Assembly (NCBI GenBank): GCA_033762375.1
Contig: JANRLQ010000017.1
Coordinates: 9,679-73,678 of the forward strand
Length of the DNA stretch: 64,000 bases
Direction: 5' to 3'
Source of the DNA: RDXT01 sp033762375
Lineage (GTDB): Bacteria > Bacteroidota > Bacteroidia > J057
Below are positions 24,366 through 33,877 of the stretch, one piece after another (position 1 is the first letter of the stretch; each line of letters opens with the position of its first letter). The notes under the pieces were generated by a model that was given only the letters and a program-made list of their open reading frames with translations, ran no database searches and was not told where the DNA came from. Both the position numbers and the translations under genes were made by a program.

Positions 24366-27137
24366 TCAGGGTTGAGGCTGTGGTAATTTTTCGCGCAGGT
24401 ACCGGCCGGTATGAGAGGCAGCAATGGCAGGCAGGCCCTCCGGTACTCCCTGGTACAATACATGTCCTCCCGCCTCGCCGCCCTCGGGGCCGAGGTCTAT
24501 GAGCCAGTCAGCACACTTGATCACGTCCATATTGTGCTCCACGATCAGGACCGTATTACCCCGCTCGATCAGCTCATAGATCGCACCGAGCAGGCGGCGG
24601 ATGTCTTCGAAGTGCAGGCCTGTGGTCGGCTCGTCAAAAATATAAAACGTATTACGCGCCTGGGCACTCTGGCTGAGGAAAAAAGCCAGCTTCATGCGCT
24701 GGGCTTCTCCCCCGGAGAGGGTGCTGGTGCTCTGGCCCATGCGCAGGTATCCCAGGCCCACGCGGTCGAGGATTTCGAGCTTCTCCGCAATTTTTTTCTC
24801 CCCCGCAAAAAACCGTTTTGCCTCGGAGATGGTCATGTTCAGGACATCGTGGATGTTTTTGTCCTGAAAGGTCACCTCCAGCATGTGTTTTTTGAACCGT
24901 TTGCCGTTGCAGGTTTCACATACCAGCTTGACATCGGGCAGGAACTGCATCTCGACCGTCACAAACCCCTCGCCCTGGCAGGTATCACAGCGCCCGCCTT
25001 CAACATTAAAGGAGAAGTGGCCGGGCTTGAGGGCCTTGAGGCGGGAAAGCGGCTGTGCGGCAAACAGCTCCCGGATCGGGTCGTAGGCCTTGATATAGGT
25101 GACCGGATTGGAGCGGGCTGAGCGGCCCACAGGGTCCTGGTCCACCATCTCGACGGCCTGGATCTGGCGTACGTCTCCTTCCAGCTCTTTAAAAAAACCT
25201 CCTTTTTCGCCGGGTTCGCCCAGGTGGCGGCGCAGGGCCGGATAGAGTATACGCTCGATCAGGGTTGTTTTGCCGGAGCCACTGACCCCGGTGACCACGG
25301 TCAGGGCATACAGGGGTATTTCGATGTCCACCCCTTTGAGGTTGTGCATGGCTGCGCCCGTGAGGCGGATGCGGGAGGCCGACTGGCGGCGCTGGGCAGG
25401 GATTTCGATTTGAGCTTTGCCGGTGAGGTACCGGGCCGTGAGGCTGTCGGCCTGGTAGAGTTCGTCCCAGGTACCATTAAAGACTACCTCACCACCCAGC
25501 TCCCCGGCCCCCGGTCCCATGTCTATGATCTGGTCGGCGCGGCGCATGATGCTCTCGTCATGCTCGACGACGATGACGGTATTGCCCTGATCCCGGAGGC
25601 TTTCCAGGATTGCGATCAGGTTTTCAGTATCACGGGCGTGCAAGCCGATGCTCGGCTCGTCGAGGATATACATGGAGCCGACGAGGCCACTGCCCAGGGA
25701 AGTTGCCAGGCGGATGCGCTGGATCTCGCCGCCGGAGAGGGTATTAATCTTGCGGTTGAGGGTGAGGTATCCCACCCCGGCCCGGATCAGGTAACGCAGG
25801 CGGGTTTTGATCTCATGCAGGAGCCGGGTCGCGATGACCCGCTCCGTATCGTCCAGCGCCAGGGTCTCCATGGTCTGGAGGAGGGTCTCCAGCTCCATAA
25901 ACAGCAGGTCGCCGATGGCGTAGCCGCCGACTTTGACATAACTGGCGTCCTTGCGGATACGACTGCCCCGGCAGTCAGGGCAGGTCGTGTAGCCCCGGTA
26001 GCGGGCTTGCATGACCCGATACTGGATTTTGTGGGTTTTGGAGCCCAGGTATTCGAAAAACTGCTGCACTCCCCAGGCACCACCGATGCCGTACCAGATC
26101 TTGTCTTTTTCTTCCCGGGTCAGGTCGTACCAGGCCCGGTGAATGGGAAAATCTGTCCGGGCAGCTGCGGCCAGCCACTCTGCCTGGTACTCGCTCATGA
26201 CCTCACCACGCCAGGGGGCTACGACCCCCTCGTACATGGAGAGGCTTTTGTCCGGAAAAACCAGGTCCTCATCTATGCCCAGCACCCGTCCGAAGCCCTC
26301 GCAGGTGGGACAGGCACCGTAGGGGTTGTTGAAGGAAAAAAAGTTGACGCTGGGCATCTCAAAAGTGATCCCATCAGCCTCAAACCGCTCCGAAAAATTC
26401 CGGGGGGGCTCCGCATTCACCTGTACCCAACAGGCGCCGCCGCCCTCCTGGTAGGCTGTCTGGAGGCTGTCGGAGAGGCGGCTCCGGAGTTCGTCCAGGT
26501 TGTCGCTCCGCAGGGATACCCGGTCTATGAGCAGGCGGCAGGTATCAGGGGCCGACAAGTCCGGGCGGGCCAGCTCGTCCTCGATCTCTACGATCTCGCC
26601 TTCCTGCCAAAGGCGGGTAAACCCCTTCTGCAGGGTCAGCTCCAGCTCAGCCCGGTAGCCCCGGGAGCGCACCGGGATATCCGCCATGATCTGCACCCGG
26701 CTGGCGCCCGGCTGGTCGAGGATCCAGGAGACTATGTCGCTTATTGCATCACGGGTGACTAGTTTTCCGGACACTGGTGAATACGTTTTACCGGCGCGGG
26801 CATACAGCAGCTTCAGAAACTCGTAGATTTCTGTGACCGTGCCCACCGTAGATCGGGGATTGGAGGTATTGACCTTCTGCTGAATGGCCATCGCAGGCGC
26901 AATCCCCTGAATATAATCTACTTCCGGTTTTTCCATTCGCTCCAGAAACTGGCGGGCGTAGGCACTGAGGCTTTCTACGTACCGCCTTTGACCTTCTGCG
27001 TAAAGCGTGTCGAAAGCCAGGGAAGACTTACCTGAGCCACTGACCCCCGTGATGACGGCCAGGTTGTTGCGCCCGATCTGGACGGAGACATGCTTCAGGT
27101 TGTTGACTCTGGCATTCTTTATGTATATATGGTTCAT
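24366..27137 (-). CDS. uvrA: Excinuclease ABC subunit A
   Basis: 923 residues, close to the usual length. Two ABC ATPase modules are visible: Walker A GVSGSGKSS near residue 33 and GVSGSGKTT in the second half, each with LSGGE signature motifs (NTLSGGEIQR and STLSGGEAQR). The zinc-binding CDTCQGEGFV ... CETCNG of the second module is present. With UvrB it scans DNA for bulky lesions in nucleotide excision repair. It is divergent from the sigma factor gene across 186 nt. Confidence 0.97.
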   Translation of the reverse strand: MNHIYIKNARVNNLKHVSVQIGRNNLAVITGVSGSGKSSLAFDTLYAEGQRRYVESLSAYARQFLERMEKPEVDYIQGIAPAMAIQQKVNTSNPRSTVGTVTEIYEFLKLLYARAGKTYSPVSGKLVTRDAISDIVSWILDQPGASRVQIMADIPVRSRGYRAELELTLQKGFTRLWQEGEIVEIEDELARPDLSAPDTCRLLIDRVSLRSDNLDELRSRLSDSLQTAYQEGGGACWVQVNAEPPRNFSERFEADGITFEMPSVNFFSFNNPYGACPTCEGFGRVLGIDEDLVFPDKSLSMYEGVVAPWRGEVMSEYQAEWLAAAARTDFPIHRAWYDLTREEKDKIWYGIGGAWGVQQFFEYLGSKTHKIQYRVMQARYRGYTTCPDCRGSRIRKDASYVKVGGYAIGDLLFMELETLLQTMETLALDDTERVIATRLLHEIKTRLRYLIRAGVGYLTLNRKINTLSGGEIQRIRLATSLGSGLVGSMYILDEPSIGLHARDTENLIAILESLRDQGNTVIVVEHDESIMRRADQIIDMGPGAGELGGEVVFNGTWDELYQADSLTARYLTGKAQIEIPAQRRQSASRIRLTGAAMHNLKGVDIEIPLYALTVVTGVSGSGKTTLIERILYPALRRHLGEPGEKGGFFKELEGDVRQIQAVEMVDQDPVGRSARSNPVTYIKAYDPIRELFAAQPLSRLKALKPGHFSFNVEGGRCDTCQGEGFVTVEMQFLPDVKLVCETCNGKRFKKHMLEVTFQDKNIHDVLNMTISEAKRFFAGEKKIAEKLEILDRVGLGYLRMGQSTSTLSGGEAQRMKLAFFLSQSAQARNTFYIFDEPTTGLHFEDIRRLLGAIYELIERGNTVLIVEHNMDVIKCADWLIDLGPEGGEAGGHVLYQGVPEGLPAIAASHTGRYLREKLPQPQP

Positions 27138-27323
27138 ATTGCTGGCTGAACGGTATTGAGACTTACATTTATTCGCCTCTGATCAAGTTCCGGTTTAGGG
27201 TATTCTGCCGGTTCGTACATAAGAGGAGAGAACTGGACAACGAGATTTTCCCTGACAAGGTTTACCTTTTTCAAACGCACCTTTCCTGCATGAAGCACTG
27301 CTACCTGAATTAAACCCGATGTC

Positions 27324-27935
27324 ATGGAGAAATCGCTCTTAAAAAAGTTGTCAGACAAAGACCTGGTCAAAGGTTTCATGCAAGGTAATGATACCTGTTT
27401 TGATGTGCTGCTCTGCCGCTACAAAACTAAGGTATTTACCACAATTTACTTAATCGTCAAGGACCGTAGCCTCGCAGAAGATTTATTTCAGGAGGTAATG
27501 ATCAAGGTGGTCCGGATGATCCGCGAAGGTAAATACAATGAAGAGGGTAAATTTTTGCCCTGGGTGGTCCGTATCGCCCGTAACCTGGCCATAGATTACT
27601 TCCGCAAGGCCCAGCGCAACCCCATGCAGCGGGAGACGGAGGAGTTTGACATCTTCAGCAACCTCAACTATGCTGAACCCAGCCCGGAAGACCATATAAT
27701 ATCTGAGGAAAATGTGCGTTATATCCGTACATTGATACAGGCCCTGCCGGAAAAGCAGCGTGAGGTGCTGGTCATGCGCAGTTACGCAGACCTTTCCTTT
27801 AAGGAAATCGCCAACCTCACCGGGGTAAGCATCAATACGGCACTCGGCCGTATGCGATATGCCCTGCTCAACCTCCGGAGACTGTCTCAGGGAAATGGTT
27901 TGTCACAGGGGTATGAAGAAACAATTCACGGATGA
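27324..27935 (+). CDS. ECF-type RNA polymerase sigma factor
   Basis: 203 residues. Region 2 is seen in AEDLFQEVMIKV and FLPWVVRIARNLAIDYFRK; region 4 in LPEKQREVLVMRSYADLSFKEIANLTGVSINTALGRMRYALLNLR. This is the minimal two-domain layout of extracytoplasmic-function sigma factors. The next gene overlaps its end by 23 nt and encodes a membrane protein of anti-sigma type, so the two likely act as a pair. The signal sensed is unknown. Confidence 0.92.
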   Translation: MEKSLLKKLSDKDLVKGFMQGNDTCFDVLLCRYKTKVFTTIYLIVKDRSLAEDLFQEVMIKVVRMIREGKYNEEGKFLPWVVRIARNLAIDYFRKAQRNPMQRETEEFDIFSNLNYAEPSPEDHIISEENVRYIRTLIQALPEKQREVLVMRSYADLSFKEIANLTGVSINTALGRMRYALLNLRRLSQGNGLSQGYEETIHG

Positions 27936-28422
27936 AGCCATCGTCAGGTATCTGTACGATGAAATGGAACCCGCCGAGCACGACGCTTTTGTAGAGGCGC
28001 TCTGTACGGACGAACAACTCTGGCAACGGTATGAGTTGCTGCAGGAGACCGTGGCTGCCCTCGGTCAGGTACAGTATGAGCCTTCTGAGGTTTCGCTCCA
28101 GGCCATCCGTACCTATGTGCGCCACAGTGCCCCTGACCAGACGGGCCCGATACAGGCTGTAAAAACCCGTTCCGGTTTTTTCAGGATGCACCTCAACAGT
28201 ATCATGCTGCTCACGACCTCCCTCCTGCTGATGGTCGCAGTCTGGTCATGGTACCTGCCGGAACCTGCTTTTCCAGCCACGGTATCAGCACCGGCAGCCG
28301 CCCTGCCCGATGCCCAAAATCCGTATGCGTGGGAAGACCCTGACCTGGAAGCGACGATCCAGTATGTACAAAAGCAGGTTACCGTACTCAAAAATCAACA
28401 ATCACCCGCCAAAGGCGGCTGA
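27913..28422 (+). CDS. Putative membrane-anchored anti-sigma factor
   Basis: 169 residues starting inside the sigma gene (MKKQFTDEAIVRYLYDEM). The acidic N-terminal part with MEPAEHDAFVEAL, followed by one membrane helix (~97-115, MLLTTSLLLMVAVWSWYL) and a short extracytoplasmic tail, fits Bacteroidota anti-sigma factors. The classic zinc HxxxCxxC motif is absent, so assignment rests on overlap and topology. A strong terminator follows 50 nt later. Confidence 0.7.
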   Translation: MKKQFTDEAIVRYLYDEMEPAEHDAFVEALCTDEQLWQRYELLQETVAALGQVQYEPSEVSLQAIRTYVRHSAPDQTGPIQAVKTRSGFFRMHLNSIMLLTTSLLLMVAVWSWYLPEPAFPATVSAPAAALPDAQNPYAWEDPDLEATIQYVQKQVTVLKNQQSPAKGG

Positions 28423-28472
28423 GAATACAGGATACACCTTTTACTGACAAACACATTACCTGATAGTTTCCA

Positions 28473-28502
28473 GCGCACAACCTTGGGTTGTGCGCTTTTT
28501 TT
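28473..28502 (+). terminator. Terminator of the sigma/anti-sigma operon
   Basis: Ten-pair stem GCGCACAACC / GGTTGTGCGC (28473-28482 / 28486-28495) with a three-base loop, then seven T. Confidence 0.93.
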
Positions 28503-28720
28503 GATATATTGGCTGGTATGACGGGGATACGGGTGCAACGACTCAGGATGACAGACCAATTATCCTTAATTCCTGACAACTGGCACAAACTCCTGCAAAA
28601 ATAAGAGCTTTCATTCCGATACTTGCTGATAGGTTTATACACCACCTTTATACAGGTGGTAATTTTTCCTGATTTTTATGTGTGTGTCCGGTTTTCTGTT
28701 GACGTACGATCAAGCCTGAT

Positions 28721-31700
28721 ATGACAACTTACGTACAACCTTCTGTAAATTCAAATGAGCCCGCTCTTATAAAAGCTTCCGCCCCGACCCGGACTGAAAC
28801 CTGGACGATGCGGATCCTGATCATAGTCGGTTTGCTGGCTATGATCAATTTTTTATTCTGGTTTTTTCAGCCTGAGCATATCGGCTACAAACCCTTGTAC
28901 TGGGTGCTCAACTTTATTATGTTTTTTAAGCTCATGCGTATGCTGCATGAGTGGTATCACTATTTCTGGATCAGCGTCCCCCCTACCCCGGTTCTTACGC
29001 GGGATTATACGGTAGATATGGTGACGACCTTCTGCCCGGGTGAACCCTATGACATGGTCATCAACACCCTCAAGGCGATGAAGGCGATCACGTATCCGCA
29101 TGAGACCTACCTCTGCGATGAGGGAGATGATCCCTACCTCAAAGAAGTCTGTGCGGAGCTGGGGGTTCATCACGTATACCGGGGCAAAATCAAAACCGAC
29201 GCCAAAGCAGGCAATGTCAACTATGCCCTGCGCACCTTCTGCAAAGGCGAAATCACCATTATCCTCGATCCGGATCATATCCCGATCCCGGAATTTATTG
29301 ACCGGGTACTCCCGTACTTTGAAGACCCGCAGATCGGGTATGTACAGACGGTACAGGGATATTATAACCGCAACGAAAGTTTTGTGGCCAAAGGCGCTGC
29401 GGAGCAGACCTATCTGTTCTACGGGCCGATGATGATGACCATGAACTCCTACGGCACCGCCCAGGCCATCGGGGCCAACTGTGCCTTCCGGCGGAGTGCC
29501 CTTGACTCCATCGGCGGCCATGCGCCGGGCCTCTCGGAGGATATGCACACAGCCATGCAACTCCACGCCAAAGGCTGGAAATCCGTCTATGTACCGGAAG
29601 TACTGACCCGGGGCCTGGTTCCGGCTACGATGAGTGCCTACTACAAACAGCAGATCAAATGGTCCCGGGGTACTTTTGAACTGCTCTTCAGGGTCTATCC
29701 CAAGCTTTTCAAAAACTTCACCCTCACCCAGAAGATCCACTACGGCATCCTGCCTTTTTATTATCTCTGTGGCCTGATCGGTCTGCTGGACATTCTGGTG
29801 CCGATCATATCACTGATCATAGCCCAGGTACCGTGGCGGGTGGACCTGCTGACCTTCATGATCATGCTGCTGCCGATGGTCGTCTCAGCCCAGCTGATCC
29901 GGCAGTTTTCGCAGCGCTGGGTATTGGAAGAACACGAGCGGGGGTTTCATATGCTCGGTGGCACCTTACAGGCCGGTACCTGGTGGGTGTTTTTGATCGG
30001 GTTTATCTATTCGATCTTTAATATCAAAGTACCGTACCTCCCTACGCCCAAAGGTGACGCCATCGCCAATGAGTGGAAGATCAGCCTGCCCAATATCGGC
30101 GCTTGTCTGGTGAGCCTGGCTGCCATTGTGTATGGATTGTCTATTGACTACAATCCCTTCAGCATGGTAATGGCGGGTTTTGCGGGAATTAATATCCTTA
30201 TCCTGGGATTTGTGGTGATCATGGGGCAACAAAAAGCCCTCCAACGGGGCTACAAAGCCCTGTATGGCAAAAAATTCTATCCGGTGCGCTCGACCTGGTA
30301 CCGGTTTCGCCACAATTTTCTCTACCGGACCATGCGCAATGGATACTCGATTGGCGCTATAGTGCTGCTGATTGGCTTTGTATGCGTGGCGATCTGGTAC
30401 GGGCGTCCGCAGGTAGTCATGAGCCGCCTGGCCTGGAACAAACTGGAACCATCAGGGGCCGGGTATCATGCCGGTGCGGTACATCCTGCCGCTGATCAGA
30501 ATGTAGCTGTGTTTGACCTGGGCACCGGCATCCGCTGGGAAGAAGTACAAGCAGCAGCTTCACAAGGCCAAACCCCGTTTCTGTACTGGGATCTCCTGCA
30601 ACGGGAATCCCCCGAAGCACCTGTAGCGGTACTGGAAGGGATTTTTTCGCAGATACGGATGCTGGAGACGGCTGTATTTGTCTGTCTCCCGCCCTCTGAC
30701 AGCCTGACGCCTGCCGAGCGCTCCGCATACGCCGCCCGCTGGCGGCAGGTACATGCCGCAGCAGATGCTGCAGGCGCTGCCAATATCGCCTGGGTGTGGA
30801 CCCCGGACACAAAGGATGCTGTTTGGCCTGGTGATGCCTATGTGGACTGGATCGGCTACGAAGACCATACGTGGAAGGCTGCTGACCATACCTTTAGCCA
30901 GGGGTATGATCCGATCCGGGCGGCATTTGGGACCTATAAACACCCGGTGATGATCGTGTCCCGGCACCCGCAAGCCGCTACCCAAAACCGCCAGACACTC
31001 GACCGGATCACCCAGACCTATCCTGAGATACGGGGTATCGTGGCACAATATACCGGCCAGGCAGCTGCGGGTGGTTTTTCGGCCAGACCGGCTATCCTGC
31101 CTGAGCCCCATGCCGCCTGGCAGATTACCCGCACCGCTGATAAACAGACGGATGCGGCGAGCAGTGCATTCCGGCGTGATGATCAGGGCCAGATTGAGTG
31201 GATAGTGGACGGTCAGCCTTTTTACATCAAAGGCATTGCCTACCACCCCATGCCCCACTGGTACGAAGGCGGGTCCCCCCTCACCCGGAAACAGCTGGAG
31301 CGGGACTTCTCCCGGATCAAAGCCATGGGGGCCAACACCATCCGCCGGTATGATGCCGGTATCTACGACCATAATGTCCTCAACATCGCAGCAGAATATG
31401 ACCTGAAGGTTTTGTATGGATTTGACCTGAGCCCGACGACTGACTACCTCAAGGATACCGCCGCCGTAGCCCGGTACCGGACCGAAATCCTGACGCAGGT
31501 GGCCCGCCACAAGCACAAATCCGCTGTCCTCGGCTGGACCCTGGGCAATGAAACCTGGATCCTGATGACCCATACCTTCCGGCAACCTTACCTGACCCAG
31601 GTACGCCGGGCTTATCTCCAGTTTCTGGAGCAGATCACCCAGGAAATTCATGCCCTGGACCCGGCCCACCCGGTGGTCCTGATGGCAGGGGGCGGGATGC

Positions 31701-32425
31701 ACCTGCCTGCCGCACTGGAAGGCTACAAACGGTATGTCCCCTCGGCTGACATCATCGGGGTTAATGCCTTGTATGAAACTTATGCAGCTACGCTGGACTC
31801 GACCATGCAGGCCCGGATGCCTGGCAAGCCCTACTTTGTGGCAGCCTTTGGGCCCGACGGATACTGGGACCCGGAGATGACCGACCGGGATGAAAACAGG
31901 TACCTGGCAGAACCCTCTTCTTATGCCAAGGCGCACGACTATTACCGGATCTGGAACCAGTATATCGAGCCGCACCGGGGCCACAACCTCGGGGGATTTG
32001 CCTACAGCTGGCGGGATCAGCACGAGGGTACCTCCAGTTGGTATGGCCTGACAGACTTCAAAAGCCGCCTCAAGCCCGGGTATTATGCCCTGAAAGAAGC
32101 CTGGACAGGCGAAAAAACAGAGATAAGCCTGGCAGATGCCTATATCTCTCCGGGGGATCCGTTCTGGTACCGCAAAGACAACATTACCATCCGCTGCGCC
32201 AGCGAAAACAACCGCCGCGATGTCAAAATACGCTGGTATCTCTCCGAAGAATCCGTTGACGGCCCCCAGCGTCCTTTCCGTACGGCAGGCGAAGGCCCCG
32301 TAGTGGACATTCAGCTTCCTGACAAGGAGAAAACCTACCGGGTGTATCTCTACATCAATGACAAACAAGGAAACGTCGTTTCCGCCTCCACCATCGTCAA
32401 TCCGCATACACAGCGCGCCAATTAA
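28721..32425 (+). CDS. Cellulose-synthase-like GT2 fused to two glycosidase-like domains
   Basis: 1234 residues. Two N-terminal membrane helices (~30-75) precede a processive GT2 domain with D133, the DxD equivalent D183-P-D185, the general-base SED (D274) and QQIKW (310-314), a lysine variant of QxxRW. Several helices follow (to ~565). Residues ~600-790 resemble a GH26-type domain (DAYVDWIGYEDHTW). Residues ~823-1120 form a TIM-barrel glycosidase (GNETW acid/base near 943), then a beta-rich C-terminal domain. The expected nucleophile glutamate of clan-A barrels is replaced around FGPDGYWD (~1044), so this module may bind rather than cut. No PilZ domain. Likely makes and exports a beta-glucan-like polymer; polymer identity is inference. 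Confidence 0.85.
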   Translation: MTTYVQPSVNSNEPALIKASAPTRTETWTMRILIIVGLLAMINFLFWFFQPEHIGYKPLYWVLNFIMFFKLMRMLHEWYHYFWISVPPTPVLTRDYTVDMVTTFCPGEPYDMVINTLKAMKAITYPHETYLCDEGDDPYLKEVCAELGVHHVYRGKIKTDAKAGNVNYALRTFCKGEITIILDPDHIPIPEFIDRVLPYFEDPQIGYVQTVQGYYNRNESFVAKGAAEQTYLFYGPMMMTMNSYGTAQAIGANCAFRRSALDSIGGHAPGLSEDMHTAMQLHAKGWKSVYVPEVLTRGLVPATMSAYYKQQIKWSRGTFELLFRVYPKLFKNFTLTQKIHYGILPFYYLCGLIGLLDILVPIISLIIAQVPWRVDLLTFMIMLLPMVVSAQLIRQFSQRWVLEEHERGFHMLGGTLQAGTWWVFLIGFIYSIFNIKVPYLPTPKGDAIANEWKISLPNIGACLVSLAAIVYGLSIDYNPFSMVMAGFAGINILILGFVVIMGQQKALQRGYKALYGKKFYPVRSTWYRFRHNFLYRTMRNGYSIGAIVLLIGFVCVAIWYGRPQVVMSRLAWNKLEPSGAGYHAGAVHPAADQNVAVFDLGTGIRWEEVQAAASQGQTPFLYWDLLQRESPEAPVAVLEGIFSQIRMLETAVFVCLPPSDSLTPAERSAYAARWRQVHAAADAAGAANIAWVWTPDTKDAVWPGDAYVDWIGYEDHTWKAADHTFSQGYDPIRAAFGTYKHPVMIVSRHPQAATQNRQTLDRITQTYPEIRGIVAQYTGQAAAGGFSARPAILPEPHAAWQITRTADKQTDAASSAFRRDDQGQIEWIVDGQPFYIKGIAYHPMPHWYEGGSPLTRKQLERDFSRIKAMGANTIRRYDAGIYDHNVLNIAAEYDLKVLYGFDLSPTTDYLKDTAAVARYRTEILTQVARHKHKSAVLGWTLGNETWILMTHTFRQPYLTQVRRAYLQFLEQITQEIHALDPAHPVVLMAGGGMHLPAALEGYKRYVPSADIIGVNALYETYAATLDSTMQARMPGKPYFVAAFGPDGYWDPEMTDRDENRYLAEPSSYAKAHDYYRIWNQYIEPHRGHNLGGFAYSWRDQHEGTSSWYGLTDFKSRLKPGYYALKEAWTGEKTEISLADAYISPGDPFWYRKDNITIRCASENNRRDVKIRWYLSEESVDGPQRPFRTAGEGPVVDIQLPDKEKTYRVYLYINDKQGNVVSASTIVNPHTQRAN

Positions 32426-32427
32426 CC

Positions 32428-33759
32428 ATGTATATCCGGACCCTGATTTTCATCGCCGGTATGGCCCTGGCCTTCGGAGCCTGCCAGCCTGAGCGCCCTG
32501 CTCCCCGTGCTGCCGCCCCTGCCCTCACCGGCAAGACGGTAGAAATCCTCCAGACGGACAGCGGGTATGTCCTGTACCGACAGGGACAGCCCTACTTTAT
32601 CAAAGGTGCTACCTTTGGCACTACCCTGGACAAAGTGCGTGCCTACGGCGGCAACTGTGTCCGCACCTATACCACCATCGGGGCTGACTCGCTCCTGGAT
32701 GCCGCCCACCGCGAAGGCATGACCGTGTTTCTCTGCCTGTACCTCATACCGGGCCGCCTCGGTATGGACTATAGCAATGAAGACTGGGTCCGGCGCCAGC
32801 TCGACTCCCTCCGGCAGGATGTACTCCGCTACAAGGACCACCCGGCCCTCCTGATGTGGGGGATCGGCAATGAGCTGGAACTCCACTACCCTAACCCGGA
32901 TGTGTGGAAAGCCATCAACCAGGTCGCGCAGATGATCCACGAAACCGACCCCAACCACCCGGCAGCGGCGGTCGTACTCGCCCAGGAAACCTCCCTCCGG
33001 GGAGCTGCCAGCGGTTGTCCGGACATAGACCTGCTGGCCGTGAACTCCTTCTCATCCATGCCGCGTGTATCACGCCAGCTCCGGGATGGCTCTGTCGGCT
33101 GGAATGGCCCTTATGTCTATACCGAATGGGGCAACCGTGGTGCCTGGGAAGCCGAAAAAACCCACTGGGATGTCGCCATTGAGCGTACTTCCTCCATCAA
33201 GGCCGAAGAAAACCGGTTTCAGTATGAGCAGTTTATCAGCTCAGACCCGAGCCATTGCCTGGGTTCATTTGTATTTTATTGGGGTCAAAAGCAGGAGCGT
33301 ACCCATACCTGGCACAGTATGTTTGCCGAAAACGGCATGAAAACCCCCATGGTGGACATGATGTCCTACCTCTGGACAGGGGCCTGGCCCGCCAACCGCG
33401 CCCCCCAACTGGACTCGCTCCTGATCAATGGCCAGAATGCCTTCAACAAAGTATATCTGCACCAAGGCCAGACCTACGAGGCACGGGTATTTGCACGTGA
33501 CCCGGAGGGCGACAGCCTCACCTATACCTGGGAACTCCTGCCCGAGGGAGACTACCGCACCATCACCGGCGGCGACAAAGAACCCCGGCCTGTACCGATC
33601 ACCGGGCGTTTTGAAACGGGGGCTGACAATGCCGTGCTCACCTTCCGGGCACCAGACACAACCGGACCCTACCGCATCTTTGTCTATGTGCGCGATGCGC
33701 AGGGCGAGTCTAATGCCAACGTGCCGTTTTTTGTCACGCTGGGGTCTCATACGCGGTAG
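32428..33759 (+). CDS. Lipoprotein glycoside hydrolase (GH2-like TIM barrel)
   Basis: 443 residues starting 2 nt after the synthase stop, hence the same transcript. Lipobox AFGAC (C19) anchors it to a membrane. The TIM barrel (~45-330) keeps both catalytic glutamates: WGIGNELEL near 149 (acid/base) and YTEWGNRG near 233 (nucleophile). A C-terminal Ig/PKD-like domain (~345-443; ARDPEGDSLTYTWEL) follows. Its N-terminus (YRQGQPYFIKGATFG) parallels that of the fused barrel upstream, suggesting duplication. It probably trims or transglycosylates the polymer made by its partner. Confidence 0.88.
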   Translation: MYIRTLIFIAGMALAFGACQPERPAPRAAAPALTGKTVEILQTDSGYVLYRQGQPYFIKGATFGTTLDKVRAYGGNCVRTYTTIGADSLLDAAHREGMTVFLCLYLIPGRLGMDYSNEDWVRRQLDSLRQDVLRYKDHPALLMWGIGNELELHYPNPDVWKAINQVAQMIHETDPNHPAAAVVLAQETSLRGAASGCPDIDLLAVNSFSSMPRVSRQLRDGSVGWNGPYVYTEWGNRGAWEAEKTHWDVAIERTSSIKAEENRFQYEQFISSDPSHCLGSFVFYWGQKQERTHTWHSMFAENGMKTPMVDMMSYLWTGAWPANRAPQLDSLLINGQNAFNKVYLHQGQTYEARVFARDPEGDSLTYTWELLPEGDYRTITGGDKEPRPVPITGRFETGADNAVLTFRAPDTTGPYRIFVYVRDAQGESNANVPFFVTLGSHTR

Positions 33760-33800
33760 GGGTGAGACAAAAAGGCCTATCTGACTAATAATCAACTGAT

Positions 33801-33829
33801 CCGCAGCCCACCTCAACCGTGGGCTGCGG
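33801..33829. terminator. Bidirectional hairpin between convergent genes
   Basis: Eleven-pair stem CCGCAGCCCAC / GTGGGCTGCGG (33801-33811 / 33819-33829) between the glycosidase and the DUF5916 gene, which converge. T tracts on both sides are weak. Confidence 0.65.
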
Positions 33830-33877
33830 ACTTTATAGCCCCTCCCAAGTCCATGCTCCTCTAAAGAAGGTTGCTCC

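Noticed and set aside
30560..32407. A 615-codon ORF antisense to the GT2 fusion.
   Set aside because: It is a shadow of GC-rich codon usage; no domain or start signal, while the sense frame has clear motifs.
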